This document shows positions 22,631 through 35,694 of a stretch of DNA of 64,000 nt, piece by piece. The translations under genes and the position numbers were made by a program. The stretch's first letter is position 1. Each line of letters opens with the position of its first letter. The notes under the pieces are model-generated. The model was not told the origin of the DNA. It saw nothing but the letters and a program-made list of their open reading frames with translations, and did not search any database. The stretch is from Tetrahymena thermophila SB210 (lineage: Eukaryota; Ciliophora; Oligohymenophorea; Hymenostomatida; Tetrahymenidae): NCBI RefSeq assembly GCF_000189635.1, contig NW_002476570.1, positions 186,001-250,000 on the forward strand. The letters are read 5' to 3'.

Positions 22631-25600
22631 ATGAACAAAAAAATTATTATTTAAGTCTCCTTAATTTTCCTAAAAATTATAAGCGCTTAATATGTATCTA
22701 GTGATCAAATTTAAACTAGCGACTTAGAAATTGTTCCATATAGCGCTATTTTAAACCAAAACTATGATTAAACAGTATCATAAACTGTGACCTTTACTAA
22801 TTAATTTCAAAATATTCCAAAAATTATTGTTGGATATAAAATATTTGATTATGATCGTGTTGGTAATATTAAAAGCTTTGAACTTGTTGTTAGTAAAATA
22901 ACAACAACAAATTTTTAAATTTTATTTACCAAATACTAAGATACTAAAGTATATAGATTTGTTGCTACTTGGATTGCTATAGATAGTATTTATGCCTTTT
23001 ACAAACAAATAGTTCTCAATTTTTCCCCTTGGCCATCATCAAACAATTAAGTAACAGTAAGTAATCCTTTTTCTATGACACAAATAGATAACACAAAGGT
23101 GTAAAGAAAGGTTATTGCTTTTGTATAAGGTACATTTTTTAATAAAAGCCCATCAAATAGAAATACTTTTTAAATGTATGCTACTGTTAATACTAATACA
23201 ATTGATGTAAATGTTATTTCAAATGATCCAACATAAAGTCTTTCTTAAATCAAAGTTAATTATATTGAGTTTTACTCAAACATAACAACGCCATATTACG
23301 ATGTAACTATTATAAACGATTAAGACTTTCAAAGCTATAGTCCTAATAAATACTGTCCTTGGACATATGGAAAAACTAAAACTCTAGATTTTAATTATGC
23401 TTCAGACTTTAATGGAGTTGTAGCTGCTATTACAGAATATGATATCGACTTTGCTTTAGGTCAATCTTCAAGACTCTAATTAAATTTAATTTCTTTTACA
23501 CCAAATAATAAACAACTTAATTACAATTATATAATAAATCTTGACTCAAGTACATGCTTTTATTCTATGGGTGCATATATTGTTGCATTTAAAATGTATG
23601 ATTGCTCTCAGAATCCAAGCACTCCAATAAATTTTTCTCCTTAATATTAGTGTGTTTCTTAGTGTCCAGTAGGATACTCCTAATAAAAAAGAGATAACTC
23701 TTAAAATTTTTCATATTGTTAACCTAATTCATGTTCATAAGCTAACTGCCTTTTATGTGGCACAAATGGTTTATGCATATAATGTATCACTGAAAATTAT
23801 ATGTATAATAGTTAATGTAGTGCCTCATAACCCGCTAATACATATTGTGATAATAATTTGATCTGCAAAAGCTGTTCAGCTAATTGCCAAGGATGCTTAA
23901 ATGAAAATTCATGTACAACTTGCTAAAGTGGATATTATTTATATCAAGGAAGTTGTACTTCTTCCCAACCTAGCAATACTTATTGTGATAGTAATTTGAT
24001 TTGTCAAAAATGTTAACCTTCTTGTTTAGCATGCACTAATGGATCTTCATGTACTGTTTGTAATACTGGATTATATTTTTATCAAGGAGCATGCACTTCA
24101 TAATAGCCAGACAATACTTATTGTGATAATACTTTCATCTGCCAAAGTTGCTCAAGTAATTGCTCAAAATGCTCAAGTTAAAATTCATGTACAACTTGCT
24201 AAAGTGGATTTTATTTATTTCAAGGAAGCTGTACTTCTACCCAACCTAACAATACTTACTGTGATAGTAATTTGGTTTGTCAAAAATGTTAATCTTCTTG
24301 CTCATAATGTACTGATGTATCTTCATGTACTGCTTGTAATAGTGGTTAATATTTTTATAAAGGTAATTGTACTCTATAATAGCCAAACAGTACCTATTGT
24401 GATAATAATTAGATTTGCAAAAGTTGCTCATCTAATTGCCAATCTTGCTCAAACGAAAATTAATGTACAACTTGCTAAAGTGGATATTACTTATATCAAG
24501 GAAGTTGTACTTCTTCCCAACCTAACAATACTTACTGTGATAGCAATTTGATTTGCTAAAAGTGCTAATCTTCTTGTTCATCATGCATTGATGGATCCAC
24601 CTGTACTGTTTGTAATACTGGATTATATTTTTATCAAGGAGCATGCACTTCATAATAGCCAGACAATACTTATTGTGATAATAATTTCCTCTGCCAAAGT
24701 TGCTCAAGTAATTGCTCAAAATGCTCAAGTTAAAATTCATGTACAACTTGCTAAAGTGGATTTTATTTATTTCAAGGAAGCTGTACTTCTACCCAACCTA
24801 ACAATACTTACTGTGATAGTAATTTGGTTTGTCAAAAATGTTAATCTTCTTGCTCATAATGTACTGATGGATCTTCATGTACTGCTTGTAATAGTGGTTA
24901 ATATTTTTATAAAGGTAATTGTACTCTATAATAGCCAAACAGTACCTATTGTGATAATAATTAGATTTGCAAAAGTTGCTCATCTAATTGTCAATCTTGC
25001 TCAAACGAAAATTAATGTACAACTTGCTAAAGTGGATATTACTTATATCAAGGAAGTTGTACTTCTTCCCAACCTAGCAATACTTATTGTGATAGTAATT
25101 TGATTTGTCAAAAATGTTAACTTTCTTGTTTAGCATGCACTAATGGATCTTCATGTACTGTTTGTAATACTGGATTATATTTTTATCAAGGAGCATGCAC
25201 TTCATAATAACCAGACAATACTTATTGTGATAATAATACTTTCATCTGCCAAAGTTGCTCAAGTAATTGCTCAAAATGCTCAAGTTAAAATTCATGTACA
25301 ACTTGCCAAAGTGGATTTTATTTATATCAAGGAAGTTGTACTTCTACTCAACCTAGTAACACATACTGTGATAGCAATTTGGTTTGCCAAAAATGTTAAT
25401 CTTCTTGCTCCTCTTGCACTAATGGATCTTCGTGTACTGTTTGTAATACTGGATTATATTTTTACCAAGGAGCATGCACTTCATAATAACCAGACAATAC
25501 TTATTGTGATAATAATACTTTCATCTGCCAAAGTTGCTCAAGTAATTGCTCAAAATGCTCAAGTTAAAATTCATGTACAACTTGCTAAAATGGATTTTAT

Positions 25601-26656
25601 TTATATCAAGGAAGTTGTACTTCTACTCAACCTAACAATACATACTGTGATAATTTTGTTTGCCAAAAATGTTAATCTTCTTGCTCCTCTTGCACTAATG
25701 GATCTTCGTGTACTGTTTGTAATACTGGATTATATTTTTACCAAGGAGCATGCACTTCATAATAACCAGACAATACTTATTGTGATAATAATACTTTCAT
25801 CTGCCAAAGTTGTTCTAGTAACTGCTTAAAATGCTCAAGTGAAAATTTTTGTACAACTTGCCAAAGTGGATTTTATTTATATCAAGGAAGCTGTATTTCT
25901 ACCCAACCTAGTAGCACTTATTGTGATAGTAATTTGAATTGTTAAAAATGTTTATCTTAATGCTCATCGTGCTCTAATGGAACTTCATGCACAACTTGTA
26001 TTATTGGCTATTATTTTAATTAAGGAAATTGTACTTCTTCTCAGCCAAATAAAACTTATTGTGATGATAATTTGATCTGCAAAAACTGCTCATCTAATTG
26101 CTAATCATGTTTAAATGAAAATTCATGTACTATTTGCCAAAGTGGATTTTATTTATTTCAAGGAAGCTGTTAAAAATGCTTATCTTAATGCTCATAGTGT
26201 TCTAATGGAACTTCATGCACAGCTTGTATTAATGGCTATTATTTTAATGAAGGAAATTGCACTTCTACTGAGCCAAATAAAACTTAATGTGATGATAATT
26301 TGAACCAATTAAAAATGTATCTTTATAATTCAAAATGTTATGAAGAGCAGCCTCCAAAAACTTACTGTGATAGTAATTTAAAATGCTTTGATTGCTAACG
26401 TGAGTGCTTAACTTGCCAAAACAGTTAATCTTGTTCTTAATGCAATGATGGTTATTAACTCTAAGGAATATGTTATAAATAGCAACCAAATAATACATAT
26501 TGTGATTTAAATAAGATATGCTCTTAGTGCAAAGATTAACATTGCATGTATTGTAACTAATAAAATGAGTGTCTCTAATGTTAAATAGGAATTTATCAGT
26601 ATAAAGGATAGTGTTATATGTCTAAACCTGTTTAAGCATATTGTTTTAAAAAATGA
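22631..26656 (+). CDS. Secreted H-type-lectin-like protein with cysteine-rich repeats (1,341 aa), soluble form 1
   Basis: ATG 22631 to TGA 26654-26656, 1,342 codons without an intron. Residues 1-19 form a signal peptide ending near ISAQ. Residues about 50-118 fit an H-type (discoidin/Helix-agglutinin-like) lectin domain: FTNQFQNIPKIIVGYKIFDYD, a later TNF, and VATWIAID. A second beta-rich region runs to about residue 330. About 20 cysteine-rich units follow, each about 46 residues with the pattern C..C...C..C.NG.SC..C..G.YFYQG.C...QP..TYCD. Many units carry N-glycosylation sequons (NNT, NGS, NKT). No membrane segment or GPI-type tail is present, so the protein should be secreted. Near 26160-26310 repeat units are shortened or fused relative to the next paralog, a sign of unequal recombination. 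Carbohydrate binding is inferred from the lectin-like region. Confidence 0.88.
24039..25142 (+). repeat. Higher-order tandem repeat inside the first lectin gene, period 552 bp
   Basis: Positions 24039-24590 and 24591-25142 are near-identical copies of a four-unit (184-residue) block, and part of it continues after 25143. The period of 552 bp equals four 138-bp cysteine units, so the frame is kept. Long standard-code ORFs seen on both strands here are out-of-frame by-products of this repetition. Confidence 0.85.
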
Positions 26657-28865
26657 ATTAACAATAATGAAAACAATAAATGTTTTATAATTGAGTTTTA
26701 TTTTTTGGTTAAATTTTTATATTTAAAGAATTAATATAATATTAAAATTATTGTACATTAATAATAATTAATTTTATATACTTATGTAATGATTTTTAAA
26801 ATAAATATTAACAAAATCTTTAAATTTCTTCAATAATATATTATTTTTGAATTCTAAAAAATAAAAAAACATTTTTAAACTTTTAATATCAAATTTTGTC
26901 ATTATATATTTATTATATTTCATAACACTATTTAGTTTTTTTAATATATAAACATATTTACTTTATAAAGTAGAACTATTTTGTTTTAACTATTTAAAAA
27001 TAATTTTAAACTAAAATATGAATTTATTTCTAAAATTTGATTGAATAAACAAAACTTATCCATCTATTATTAAAATATTATTTTTGTTTGATTCCTATTT
27101 TATTTATCAGTATTATCTTCTTTAAAGATCATTATTATATAAACATTTATATTATTCACAAACTCTGAGATGTTATTTGATTACTTTTCAAAATATTCAC
27201 TATAATATGAGCATATTTTAAACTAATTCAATTAAAAATATATTTATTCTACATTATAATAAGATAAAATTCTCCAATTTGAGTACTTATGTATCATAAA
27301 TATTGAATTTTTAGATTTTTATTTGTAAAGATGTAGATAATTTTCAATTATAATAAAGATGAAAATTCAAAGCTAACTTAGAACTAAAAGTTATTTATCT
27401 CTATATTTATTCTTGATTATTTGTTTATCAAATCTAACAAATTATTAATACTAAAGTATTCTCTTTATAGAGAAAATTATTTTTCCTTCAAAATGAATAC
27501 ATTTTAATATAATCAATAAAACTAACACAACTAATCAAGAAAAGTATTTTTACATTACTTTTTATTACTTAAAAATATTTTTGTTGAATATTTCAAGCAA
27601 AATAATATAATAAATAATAGAATATTGTAAAGGGAAAAATAATATTAAAAATTTAATAAGATAACTCTAAAATAAATTGAAAAGGTGGAGTGGTTTATAA
27701 CCATAGAATAATTAAATCCATTAAAACTGCAAATTTTTCTGAAGGAGAGTTAGTTAATATTTTCTCGAAAATTATTAGAGTAGTTTGTATGTAATAATTG
27801 AAGCCAAATATTGCTTGCTTGATAAAGAGTAAAGAAATTTAATTCTTATTTTTTATTAATTAAAATTGTTTGATTTTTACCCACACAAATTTCACTGCAT
27901 ATCTGTTTTTTTAGTCTAAAATATGCTCAAGCTTGCCTTAATCAAAAAAATGTAACAATGAAGAAAATATTAAAACAAGTAAATTTTTATTATTTATATT
28001 TAATGCTAAGTATATTTTTGAAGCATTTCTTGTTACATGTTTTTTGTTTTTTTTTACTAAATTCTAATGATCAAGATATATAAAAAGTAATTAAAAAGTA
28101 TTGCCTTAATTATGTATGATTCGTCAATTTTCATTTAATAGTACCAAAATTAACTATATAATTAGCATAATACATATATCTTAAAGGGAAAAAGTTAGAA
28201 ATTAAATATTAGCAGCGTAATTAATTAAAAATAAATTTTAGCCAATTAATAATAACTAATGTTATTAAATATTTTGTATGATAACTGCTATTACATATTA
28301 TTTAATAGATATTGACAAAGCGGAGTTAGTGGAATAAAAAATTCTTTAACATATTTTACGTATGATTTTAGTATATTTACATAAATATTTGAGAAACTGA
28401 AAAAAATTAGGTTAAAATATGGATAATAGATATATAAATTTGAAATATAATCCTTATTTATAATAAGATTTTAAAATAAAAAATTTTTTTAGTAATCTTA
28501 AAAAAAGTATCTCTATCATTTTAAGGAAGAAAAAATTAATTCAATAAACTTAAAATGAGCTAAGTTGATTATTAATTTATATAAATTTTTCAATAATAGA
28601 TCATTTTAATATTGTTTTGAGTTTTTAATTTAAAATCAGATATATTAAGTGTTAATCAAATAATTATTATTCAAAAAAAAAAAAATTATAACTTTACATC
28701 CAAATTAAAAAAGCACAAATAAACATAAAGCTTTAATTTAATAATTACTATAAGAAGATCAGAATAAATTTTTCTTTTGTAAAATTATTATTATTTTATA
28801 ATACAATTAAAATATTTTTTTTTGTTTTTTTAATAAAATTAAAAATTAGAAATAAATATCATCAA
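26657..28865. other. Intergenic between lectin genes 1 and 2 (duplicated block)
   Basis: AT-rich sequence made of the 3' flank of the first lectin gene followed by the second copy of the upstream block. The only coding-like content is the relic listed separately. A short segment around tttaatagatattgacaaag (28300-28319) is shared with the region upstream of gene 1 and absent from the third block copy. It is a candidate promoter-proximal element. Confidence 0.5.
27665..28310 (+). pseudogene. Coding-like relic in the duplicated upstream block, copy 2
   Basis: Second copy of the relic. Its 53-codon frame runs from ATG 27958 to TGA 28117-28119. Relative to copy 1, a one-base deletion near 27775 shifts the upstream coding-like frame. 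Confidence 0.3.
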
Positions 28866-31800
28866 ATGAACAAAAAAATTATTATTTAAGTCTCCTTAAT
28901 TTTCCTAAAAATTATTGGTGCTTAATATGTATCTAGTGATCAAATTTAAACTAGCGATTTAGAAATTGTTCCATATAGTGCTATTTTAAACCAAAACTAT
29001 TAGTAATCAGTTTCAAAAACTGTGACATTTACTAATTAATTTCAAAATGTTCCAAAAATTATTGTCGGATATAAAATATTTGATTATGATCGTAATGCTT
29101 AATATAAAGGCTTTTAACTTTCTGTTTATAAAATAACAACTACAAATTTTTAAATTTCATTTACCAAATACGATGATACTAAAGTATATAGATTTGTTGC
29201 TACTTGGATTGCGATAGATAGTATTTATGCCTTTTACAAACAAGTAGTTCTCAATTTTTCCCCTTGGCCATCATCAAACAATTAAGTAACAGTAAGTAAT
29301 CCTTTTTCTTTAACATAAATAGATAACACAAAGTTGTAAAGAAAGGTTATTGCTTTTGTATAAAGTACATTTTTTAATAGCAGCTCATCAAACTCATAAG
29401 ATAGAAATACTTTTTAAATGTATGCTACTGTTAATAGTAATACAATTGACGTAAATGTTATTTCAAATGATCCAACATAAAAACTTTATTAAGTCAAAGT
29501 AAACTATATTGAGTTTTACTCAAATATAACAATGCCTTATTACGATGTAACTATTATAAACGATTAAGATTTTCAAAGCTATAATCCTAATAAATACTGT
29601 CCTTGGACATATGGAAAAACTAAAACTCTAGATTTTAATTATGCTTCAGACGTTAATGGAGTTGTAGCTGCTATTACAGAATATGATATCGACTTTGCTT
29701 TAGGTCAATCTTCAAGACTTCAATTAAATTTAATTTCATATACGCCAAACAATAAACAACTTAACTACAATTATATTATAAATCTTGACTCATAAACATG
29801 CTTTTATTCTATGGGTGCATATATTGTTGCATTTAGAATGTATGATTGCTCTCAGAATCCAAGCACTCCAATAAATTTTTCTCCTTAATATTAGTGTGTT
29901 TCTTAGTGTCCAGTAGGATACTCCTAATAAAAAAGAGATAACTCTTAAAATTTTTCATATTGTTAACCAAATCCATGTTCAATAGCTAACTGTCATTTAT
30001 GTGACACCAATGGTGTATGCATATAATGTATCACTGGAAATTATATGTATAATAGTTAATGTAGTGTCTCTTAACCCGCTAATACATTTTGTGATAATAA
30101 TTTGATCTGCAAAATCTGTTCAGCTAATTGCCAAGCATGCTTAAATGAAAATTCATGTACAACTTGCCAAAGTGGATATTACTTATATCAAGGAAGTTGT
30201 ACTTCATCCCAACCTAGTAACACTTATTGTGATAGTAATTTGAATTGTTAAAAATGTTTATCTTAATGCTCATCATGCTCTAATGGAACTTCATGTATTT
30301 CTTGTATTAGTGGTTATTATTTTTATGAAGGTAATTGTATTTCTACTCAGCCAAGTAAAACTTACTGTAACAGTAATTTTATCTGCTAAAATTGTATGCC
30401 TTCTTGCTCATCATGTTCTGATGGATCTTCATGCAATTCTTGCAATACTGGTTTATATTTTTATAAAGGAAACTGTACACCATCTCAACCAAATCAAACT
30501 TTTTGTGATTCTAGTTTGATCTGTCAAAGCTGTATCTCTTAATGCAGCTCTTGTTCAAATTAATCTACTTGTGATACTTGTTAAAGTGGATTTTATTTTT
30601 ACCAAGGAAAATGTACTCAGGCTTAGCCAAATAATACTTTTTGTGATGCTAATTTGATCTGCCAAAGTTGTTAAGCTTCCTGTTCATCATGCACAAATGG
30701 ATAGTCTTGCACATCTTGTATTAATGGATAATATTTTTATTAAGGGTAATGTACTTCTTCTTAACCAAATAAAACTTTTTGTGATAATAATTTGATATGC
30801 TAAAGCTGTTTAGATTAATGCTCATCTTGCTCTAACAAAACTTCATGTACAGCTTGCCAAAGTGGATTTTATTTTTATCAAGGAAATTGTACATCTACCT
30901 AACCTAGTAATACCTATTGTGACAGCAACAAAATATGCTAAAACTGCTTAGCTTCCTGTTCTTCTTGCTCTAATGGAACTTCTTGCACAACTTGCATTAG
31001 TGGCTTTTATTTTTATGAAGGAAATTGTATTTCTAATCAGCCAAGTAAAACTTATTGTGATAGTAATTTAATTTGCTAAAATTGCATGTCTTCTTGCTCA
31101 TCATGTTCTGATGGATCTTCATGCAATTCTTGTAATTAAGATTTATATTTTTTTTAAAATAACTGTTTTGCAATCTAACCAAAAAATACTTATTGTGATC
31201 AATCTAATACTTGTAAATAATGCAAAAATACAATTTGCAATACTTGTGATAGTAAATTAGTCGTATGTACTACATGCTAAAACGGATAATTTTCCTATCA
31301 AGGAATGTGTACTACAGTGTAGCCAAATAATACATATTGTGATAATAATTTGATCTGTACTCAGTGTAAGAATTCCATTTGTAGCTCTTGTGACAGTTCT
31401 TTAAATTAATGTATTTAATGTAGCTAAAATGATTATATATATAATTAAAAGTGTTACTCAAAATAACCTCCTTAAACCTATTGCGATAGTAAAAATTATT
31501 GCTATAACTGCTTATCTTCATGTTTAGAATGCTCTAATGCAACATAATGTACTGTTTGTAATAGTGGATTATATTTTTATTAAGGAAATTGCACGGTAAC
31601 TTAACCAAATAATACATTTTGCGATTCAAATAAAATATGCTCACAATGTAAAAATGCATCTTGTGGTTCTTGTGATAGTAATCTAACTTCATGTTTGCTA
31701 TGTACTTCTAATTAGTATTTGTACAATTAATAGTGCTCTTAATCATAGCCTCCTTAAACATATTGTGATAGTAATCTTATTTGTTAAAGTTGTTTATCAC

Positions 31801-33371
31801 AATGCTAAACGTGTTTGAATAATACTGCTTGTACTTCTTGCTCAAAAGGATTATATCTTTATGAAGGAAACTGTTTTATATCTTAACCAAGCAATACATA
31901 CTGTGACTCAAATAAAATATGCACAAAATGTTTGAATTCTATATGTAAAATCTGTGATATAACTTTAAAAGCTTGTACTTTATGTAATTAATTAAACTAT
32001 CTATATAATTAATAATGCTATTAAGAATAACCTCCTTAAACTTTCTGTGATAGTAATTTGAATTGTGAAAGTTGTTTAGCTTAATGCCAAACATGTGAGA
32101 ATGGAACTTCATGTATATCTTGCATAAATAATTATTTCTTTTTTGAAGGAAATTGTAGTGCTACTTTACCAAATAAAACTTATTGCAATTAAAATAAAAT
32201 CTGTACTTAGTGTATCAACCCTAAATGTAGTATCTGTGATGATTCATTAAATTAATGCATTGAGTGCAAATAAAATGAGTTTATTTATAATTAAAAATGC
32301 TATTAAACTTAACCAGCATAAACATATTGTGATAATAATTAGATTTGTTATAGTTGCTTATCCTAATGTTAATCTTGTTAGAATGGAACAACATGTAGTA
32401 CTTGCATTGATGGTTTTTACTTTTATGAAGGTAATTGCTTGAAAACTCAACCAAATGGTACATATTGTGATAAAAATTTGATTTGTTAAAGCTGTTAATC
32501 TTAATGTAATACTTGTTAAGATGGAAATTCTTGTAGCACTTGTAAAGATAATTATTACTTTTATTAGGGAAACTGTTTTTAAAAATAACCAATTTAAACT
32601 TATTGTGACTCTAATAAAACATGTACTAGATGTACAAATTAATCTTGTGAATTTTTTTGTGATAGTACATTAAATTAATGTGTTTAATGTAGCTAAAATA
32701 ATTATCTCTTTAAGTAATAATGTTTCTAGACGTAACCTCCTTAAACTTTTTGTGATTAAAATTTAGTTTGCTAAAGCTGCTAATCAGAATGTTAATCGTG
32801 TTTAAATGGAATTTCATGTACTTCTTGCAATAATAATAGATATTTTTATAAAGGAAATTGTACATTAGACTAACCAAGTAATACTTATTGTGATTTAAAT
32901 AAAATTTGCACATAATGTAGTGACATTACCTGCAATACATGTGATTAAAACTTAAAATGCAACAAATGTAAAGATTCTAACTGCTTAATATGTGATAATT
33001 AAAATATTTGTAGTTAATGTCAATTAAAAATGTATCTTTACAATGCAAAATGTTATGAAGAGCAACCTCCAAAAACTTACTGTGATAATAATTTAAAATG
33101 CTTTGATTGCTAACCTGAGTGCTTAACTTGCCAAAACAGTTAATCTTGTTCTTTATGCATGAATGGTTATTAACTTTAAGGAATTTGTTATAGCTAGCAA
33201 CCAAATAATACATTTTGTAATTAAAATAAGATATGTTCTTTATGCAAAGATTAATTTTGCAAGTATTGTAACTAATATAATGAGTGTCTTTAATGCTATA
33301 AAGGAACGTATCAGTTTAAAGGATAGTGTTATATGTCTAAACCTTAGTAAACATATTGCATTAGAAAATGA
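28866..33371 (+). CDS. Secreted H-type-lectin-like protein with cysteine-rich repeats (1,501 aa), soluble form 2
   Basis: ATG 28866 to TGA 33369-33371, 1,502 codons, no intron needed. It has nearly the same signal peptide, H-type-lectin-like region and second N-terminal domain as the upstream paralog. About 24 cysteine-rich units of the ..QP..T(Y/F)CD type follow. These units are more diverse than in gene 1 and include CDSSLNQC-type spacers and LYNQQC variants. The last about 130 residues match the C-terminus of gene 1 (KMYLYNAKCYEEQPPKTYC onwards), and there is no membrane anchor. A stretch at about 30590-30900 is almost identical to part of the third lectin gene, so repeat cassettes have moved between paralogs. 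It should be secreted and glycosylated; a lectin role is inferred. Confidence 0.88.
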
Positions 33372-33558
33372 ATTAACAATAATAAAAGGATCAAATGTTT
33401 TATAATTGTTATATTTTTGGATTAAATTTTTATATTTAAAGAACTAATATAATATTATAGTTATTATACTTTTAAAGATAATTAATTTTATATACTAAGG
33501 TAATGTCTTTTAAAATAAGTATTCATAAAATCTTTAAATTCTTCAATAATATTTTTTT

Positions 33559-35002
33559 TTAAATATCAAATTTTATCTTTTTATATTTCTAATATTTCAA
33601 AGCACTATTTAACTTTTTGTATATATAAAGATATTTTTCTTTATAAAGTAGAACTATTTTGTTTTTAACTATTTAAAAATAATTTTAAACTAAATAAAAA
33701 TTTATTTCTAAGTTAAGATTGAATTTTCAAAACTATATCTATCTATTATTAAAATATTATCTTTATTTGATTGCTATTTTATTTATCAGTACTATTTTCT
33801 TTAATGATCATTATTATATAAACATTTGTATGATTCACATATTCAGAGATGTTATTTGATCATTTTTCAAAATATTCACCATAATATGAGCATATTTAAA
33901 ACTAATTCAATCAAAAATATATTTATCCTACATTATAATAAGATAAAAATCCCCAATTTTAGTACTTATGTATCATAAATATTGAATTTTTAGATTTTTA
34001 TTTGTCAAGATGTAGATAATTTTCAATTAATATAAAGATGGAATTTCAAAGCTAACTTAGAACTAAAAGTTATTTATTTCTCTATTTATTTTCGATTAGC
34101 TGTTTATAAATGCTAGCAAATTATTAAAACTAAAGTATTCTCTTTAAGAGAAAACGATTTTCTTTGCAAAATTAATACATTTTAATATAATAAATAAAAC
34201 TAACACAACTATTAAAAAGTAATTTTACTCAAGAAAAGTATTTATACATTATTTTTTAATACCTAAAAAATACTTCTGTTGAATATTTCAAACAAAATAA
34301 TATTATAAACAATGGAATTCCAAATATTGTTAAGTGAAAAATTATATTCAAAATTTAATAAGATAACTCTAAAATAAATTGAAAACGTAGAGTTGTTTGT
34401 TAACCATACAATAATTAAATCCATTCAAATTGCAAATTTTTCTGAAGGAGAGTTAGTTAATATTTTCTCGAAAGTTATTTAGAGTAGTTTGTATGTAATA
34501 ATTGAAGTTAAAAAATGTTTGCTTGATAAAGAGTAAAGAAATTTAATTCTTATTTTTTATTAATTAAAATTGCATGATTTTTACCCACACAAATTTCACT
34601 GCATACCTGTTTTTTTAGTCTAAAACACGTTCAAGCTTGCCTTAATCAAAAAAATATAACTATGAAGAAAATAATAAAGCAAGTAAAATTTTATTTTTTA
34701 CATTTAATGATAAGTATGCTTTTGAAGGATTTCTTGCAACATGTTTTTTGCTTTTTTATGCTAAATTCTGATGCCCAAGACATATAAAAAGTAATTAAAA
34801 AGTATCGCCTTAATTATGTATGATTCGTCAATTATTATTAAATAGTACCAAAATTAACTTTGTAATTAGCATAATACACATATTTTAAAAGGAAAAAGTT
34901 AGAAATTAAATATTAACAGCGTAATTAATAAAATTAAATTTTAGCCAATTAATTATAACAAAAGTTATTAGATATTTTATATGATAACTACAATTACATA
35001 TT
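33559..35002. repeat. Segmental duplication, copy 3 (truncated remnant)
   Basis: Matches the start of copies 1 and 2 through the coding-like relic, then stops abruptly near 35002. This is just before the tttaatagatattgacaaag element that precedes genes 1 and 2. The gene expected next is missing; unrelated sequence follows for about 3 kb. Confidence 0.75.
34370..34980 (+). pseudogene. Coding-like relic in the duplicated upstream block, copy 3
   Basis: Third copy. Its 53-codon frame runs from ATG 34662 to TGA 34821-34823, the same length as in the other copies but with about eleven residue changes from copy 1. A one-base insertion near 34401 disturbs the upstream coding-like frame. Confidence 0.3.
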
Positions 35003-35349
35003 GATTTTAATTACCTACATTGAAACAATAATAAATAAGTAATCACTATTTGAATGCATTAATATTTAGTGTAATTAAAAAATTATATCTATAATAAAAT
35101 TAAAAAAATATAATTATTTGCACTAAATAACTACTAAACATAGACTCTGATTTTTGTTAAATATGCTTCAGCTCTGTATGGTGTCATTTTAATAATGTGT
35201 TTTGCATATTTTTTTATTATATTTTTGAGCTTTTTAGTCTATTATTATTTAGTAGAAGATAAAAACAAGTTAAAATGATTAAATTATTTTTTGGTAATTT
35301 AAACTTAACTATCTAAAAAATGTTTGAAAATTCGTGATTCCTATATTGA

Positions 35350-35694
35350 TAAAGGGTTAGGAAAATAAATATTAGTATTTTTCTTAAACAGAATTCATTT
35401 TTAGATAAAGATATTTGCGATTCATCCCAATAATTGCATAATATCTTTAATACAAACTATATCCAAAAAATTAAGTTAATTTCTACATATTTTAGTTAAT
35501 ACACTAACAAAAAAGCTAAAAGTCATATAAATTATGATGATATTAATTTTCTTAATTAAATGATGCTAAAATAGCAATCAAATATTAAAGAAATGATTCA
35601 GTAATAAATAATAAAATCAAATGAAACATAAGCCATTATCACATAATTTACTACTCATAATAATTAAGATATGCTTGAGATTCAAATAATATGA
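35350..35694 (+). CDS. Candidate exon of an unrecognised protein (about 115 codons, 5' end unresolved)
   Basis: A frame bounded by an upstream TGA at 35347-35349 and a TGA at 35692-35694. Its second half reads like a hydrophilic helical protein (for example SHINYDDINFLNQMM, then QQQIIKSNETQAIITQ). There is no in-frame ATG near the beginning, so if real it needs an upstream exon. It has no glycine and modest G+C, so chance is a serious alternative. Family not recognised. Confidence 0.25.

Larger units (their letters stand above)
20718..26850. repeat. Segmental tandem duplication, copy 1 (upstream block + lectin/Cys-rich gene)
   Basis: The noncoding block beginning near 20718 reappears near 26851 and again near 33559, with the same order of landmarks. 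These include the run around gaaggagagttagttaat (21629, 27740, 34443) and caaagcggagt (22202, 28316). Each of the first two blocks ends in a lectin/Cys-rich gene plus related 3' flank. Boundaries are by eye and good to some tens of bases. Confidence 0.8.
26851..33558. repeat. Segmental tandem duplication, copy 2
   Basis: Same arrangement as copy 1: upstream noncoding block, then a lectin/Cys-rich gene with the same 3' end and 3' flank. It is longer than copy 1 because the gene has more and more diverged repeat units. Confidence 0.8.
33372..35349. other. Intergenic downstream of lectin gene 2
   Basis: The 3' flank of lectin gene 2, then the truncated third copy of the duplicated block (to about 35002), then unrelated AT-rich sequence. 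Apart from the relic, no gene is supportable. Confidence 0.5.

Noticed and set aside
24039-25829. Long standard-code ORFs (170-228 aa, MDLHVLFVILDYIF type) on the plus strand and matching antisense ORFs
   Set aside because: They are out-of-frame readings of the cysteine-rich repeats. The real frame uses TAA/TAG as Gln and shows regular C..C spacing; the same shadow ORFs recur at 276-bp steps in 39235-42252.
20718-35002. Mobile element as explanation for the repeated blocks
   Set aside because: No terminal inverted repeats, target-site duplications, transposase or reverse-transcriptase reading were seen. The head-to-tail arrangement with genes inside fits tandem duplication.
35300-35480. A stretch in another frame (KIRDSYIDKGLGKQIL) resembling an acetyltransferase motif
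   Set aside because: It is short, bounded by TGA, and overlaps a different and longer coding-like frame. The resemblance is too weak to name a domain.
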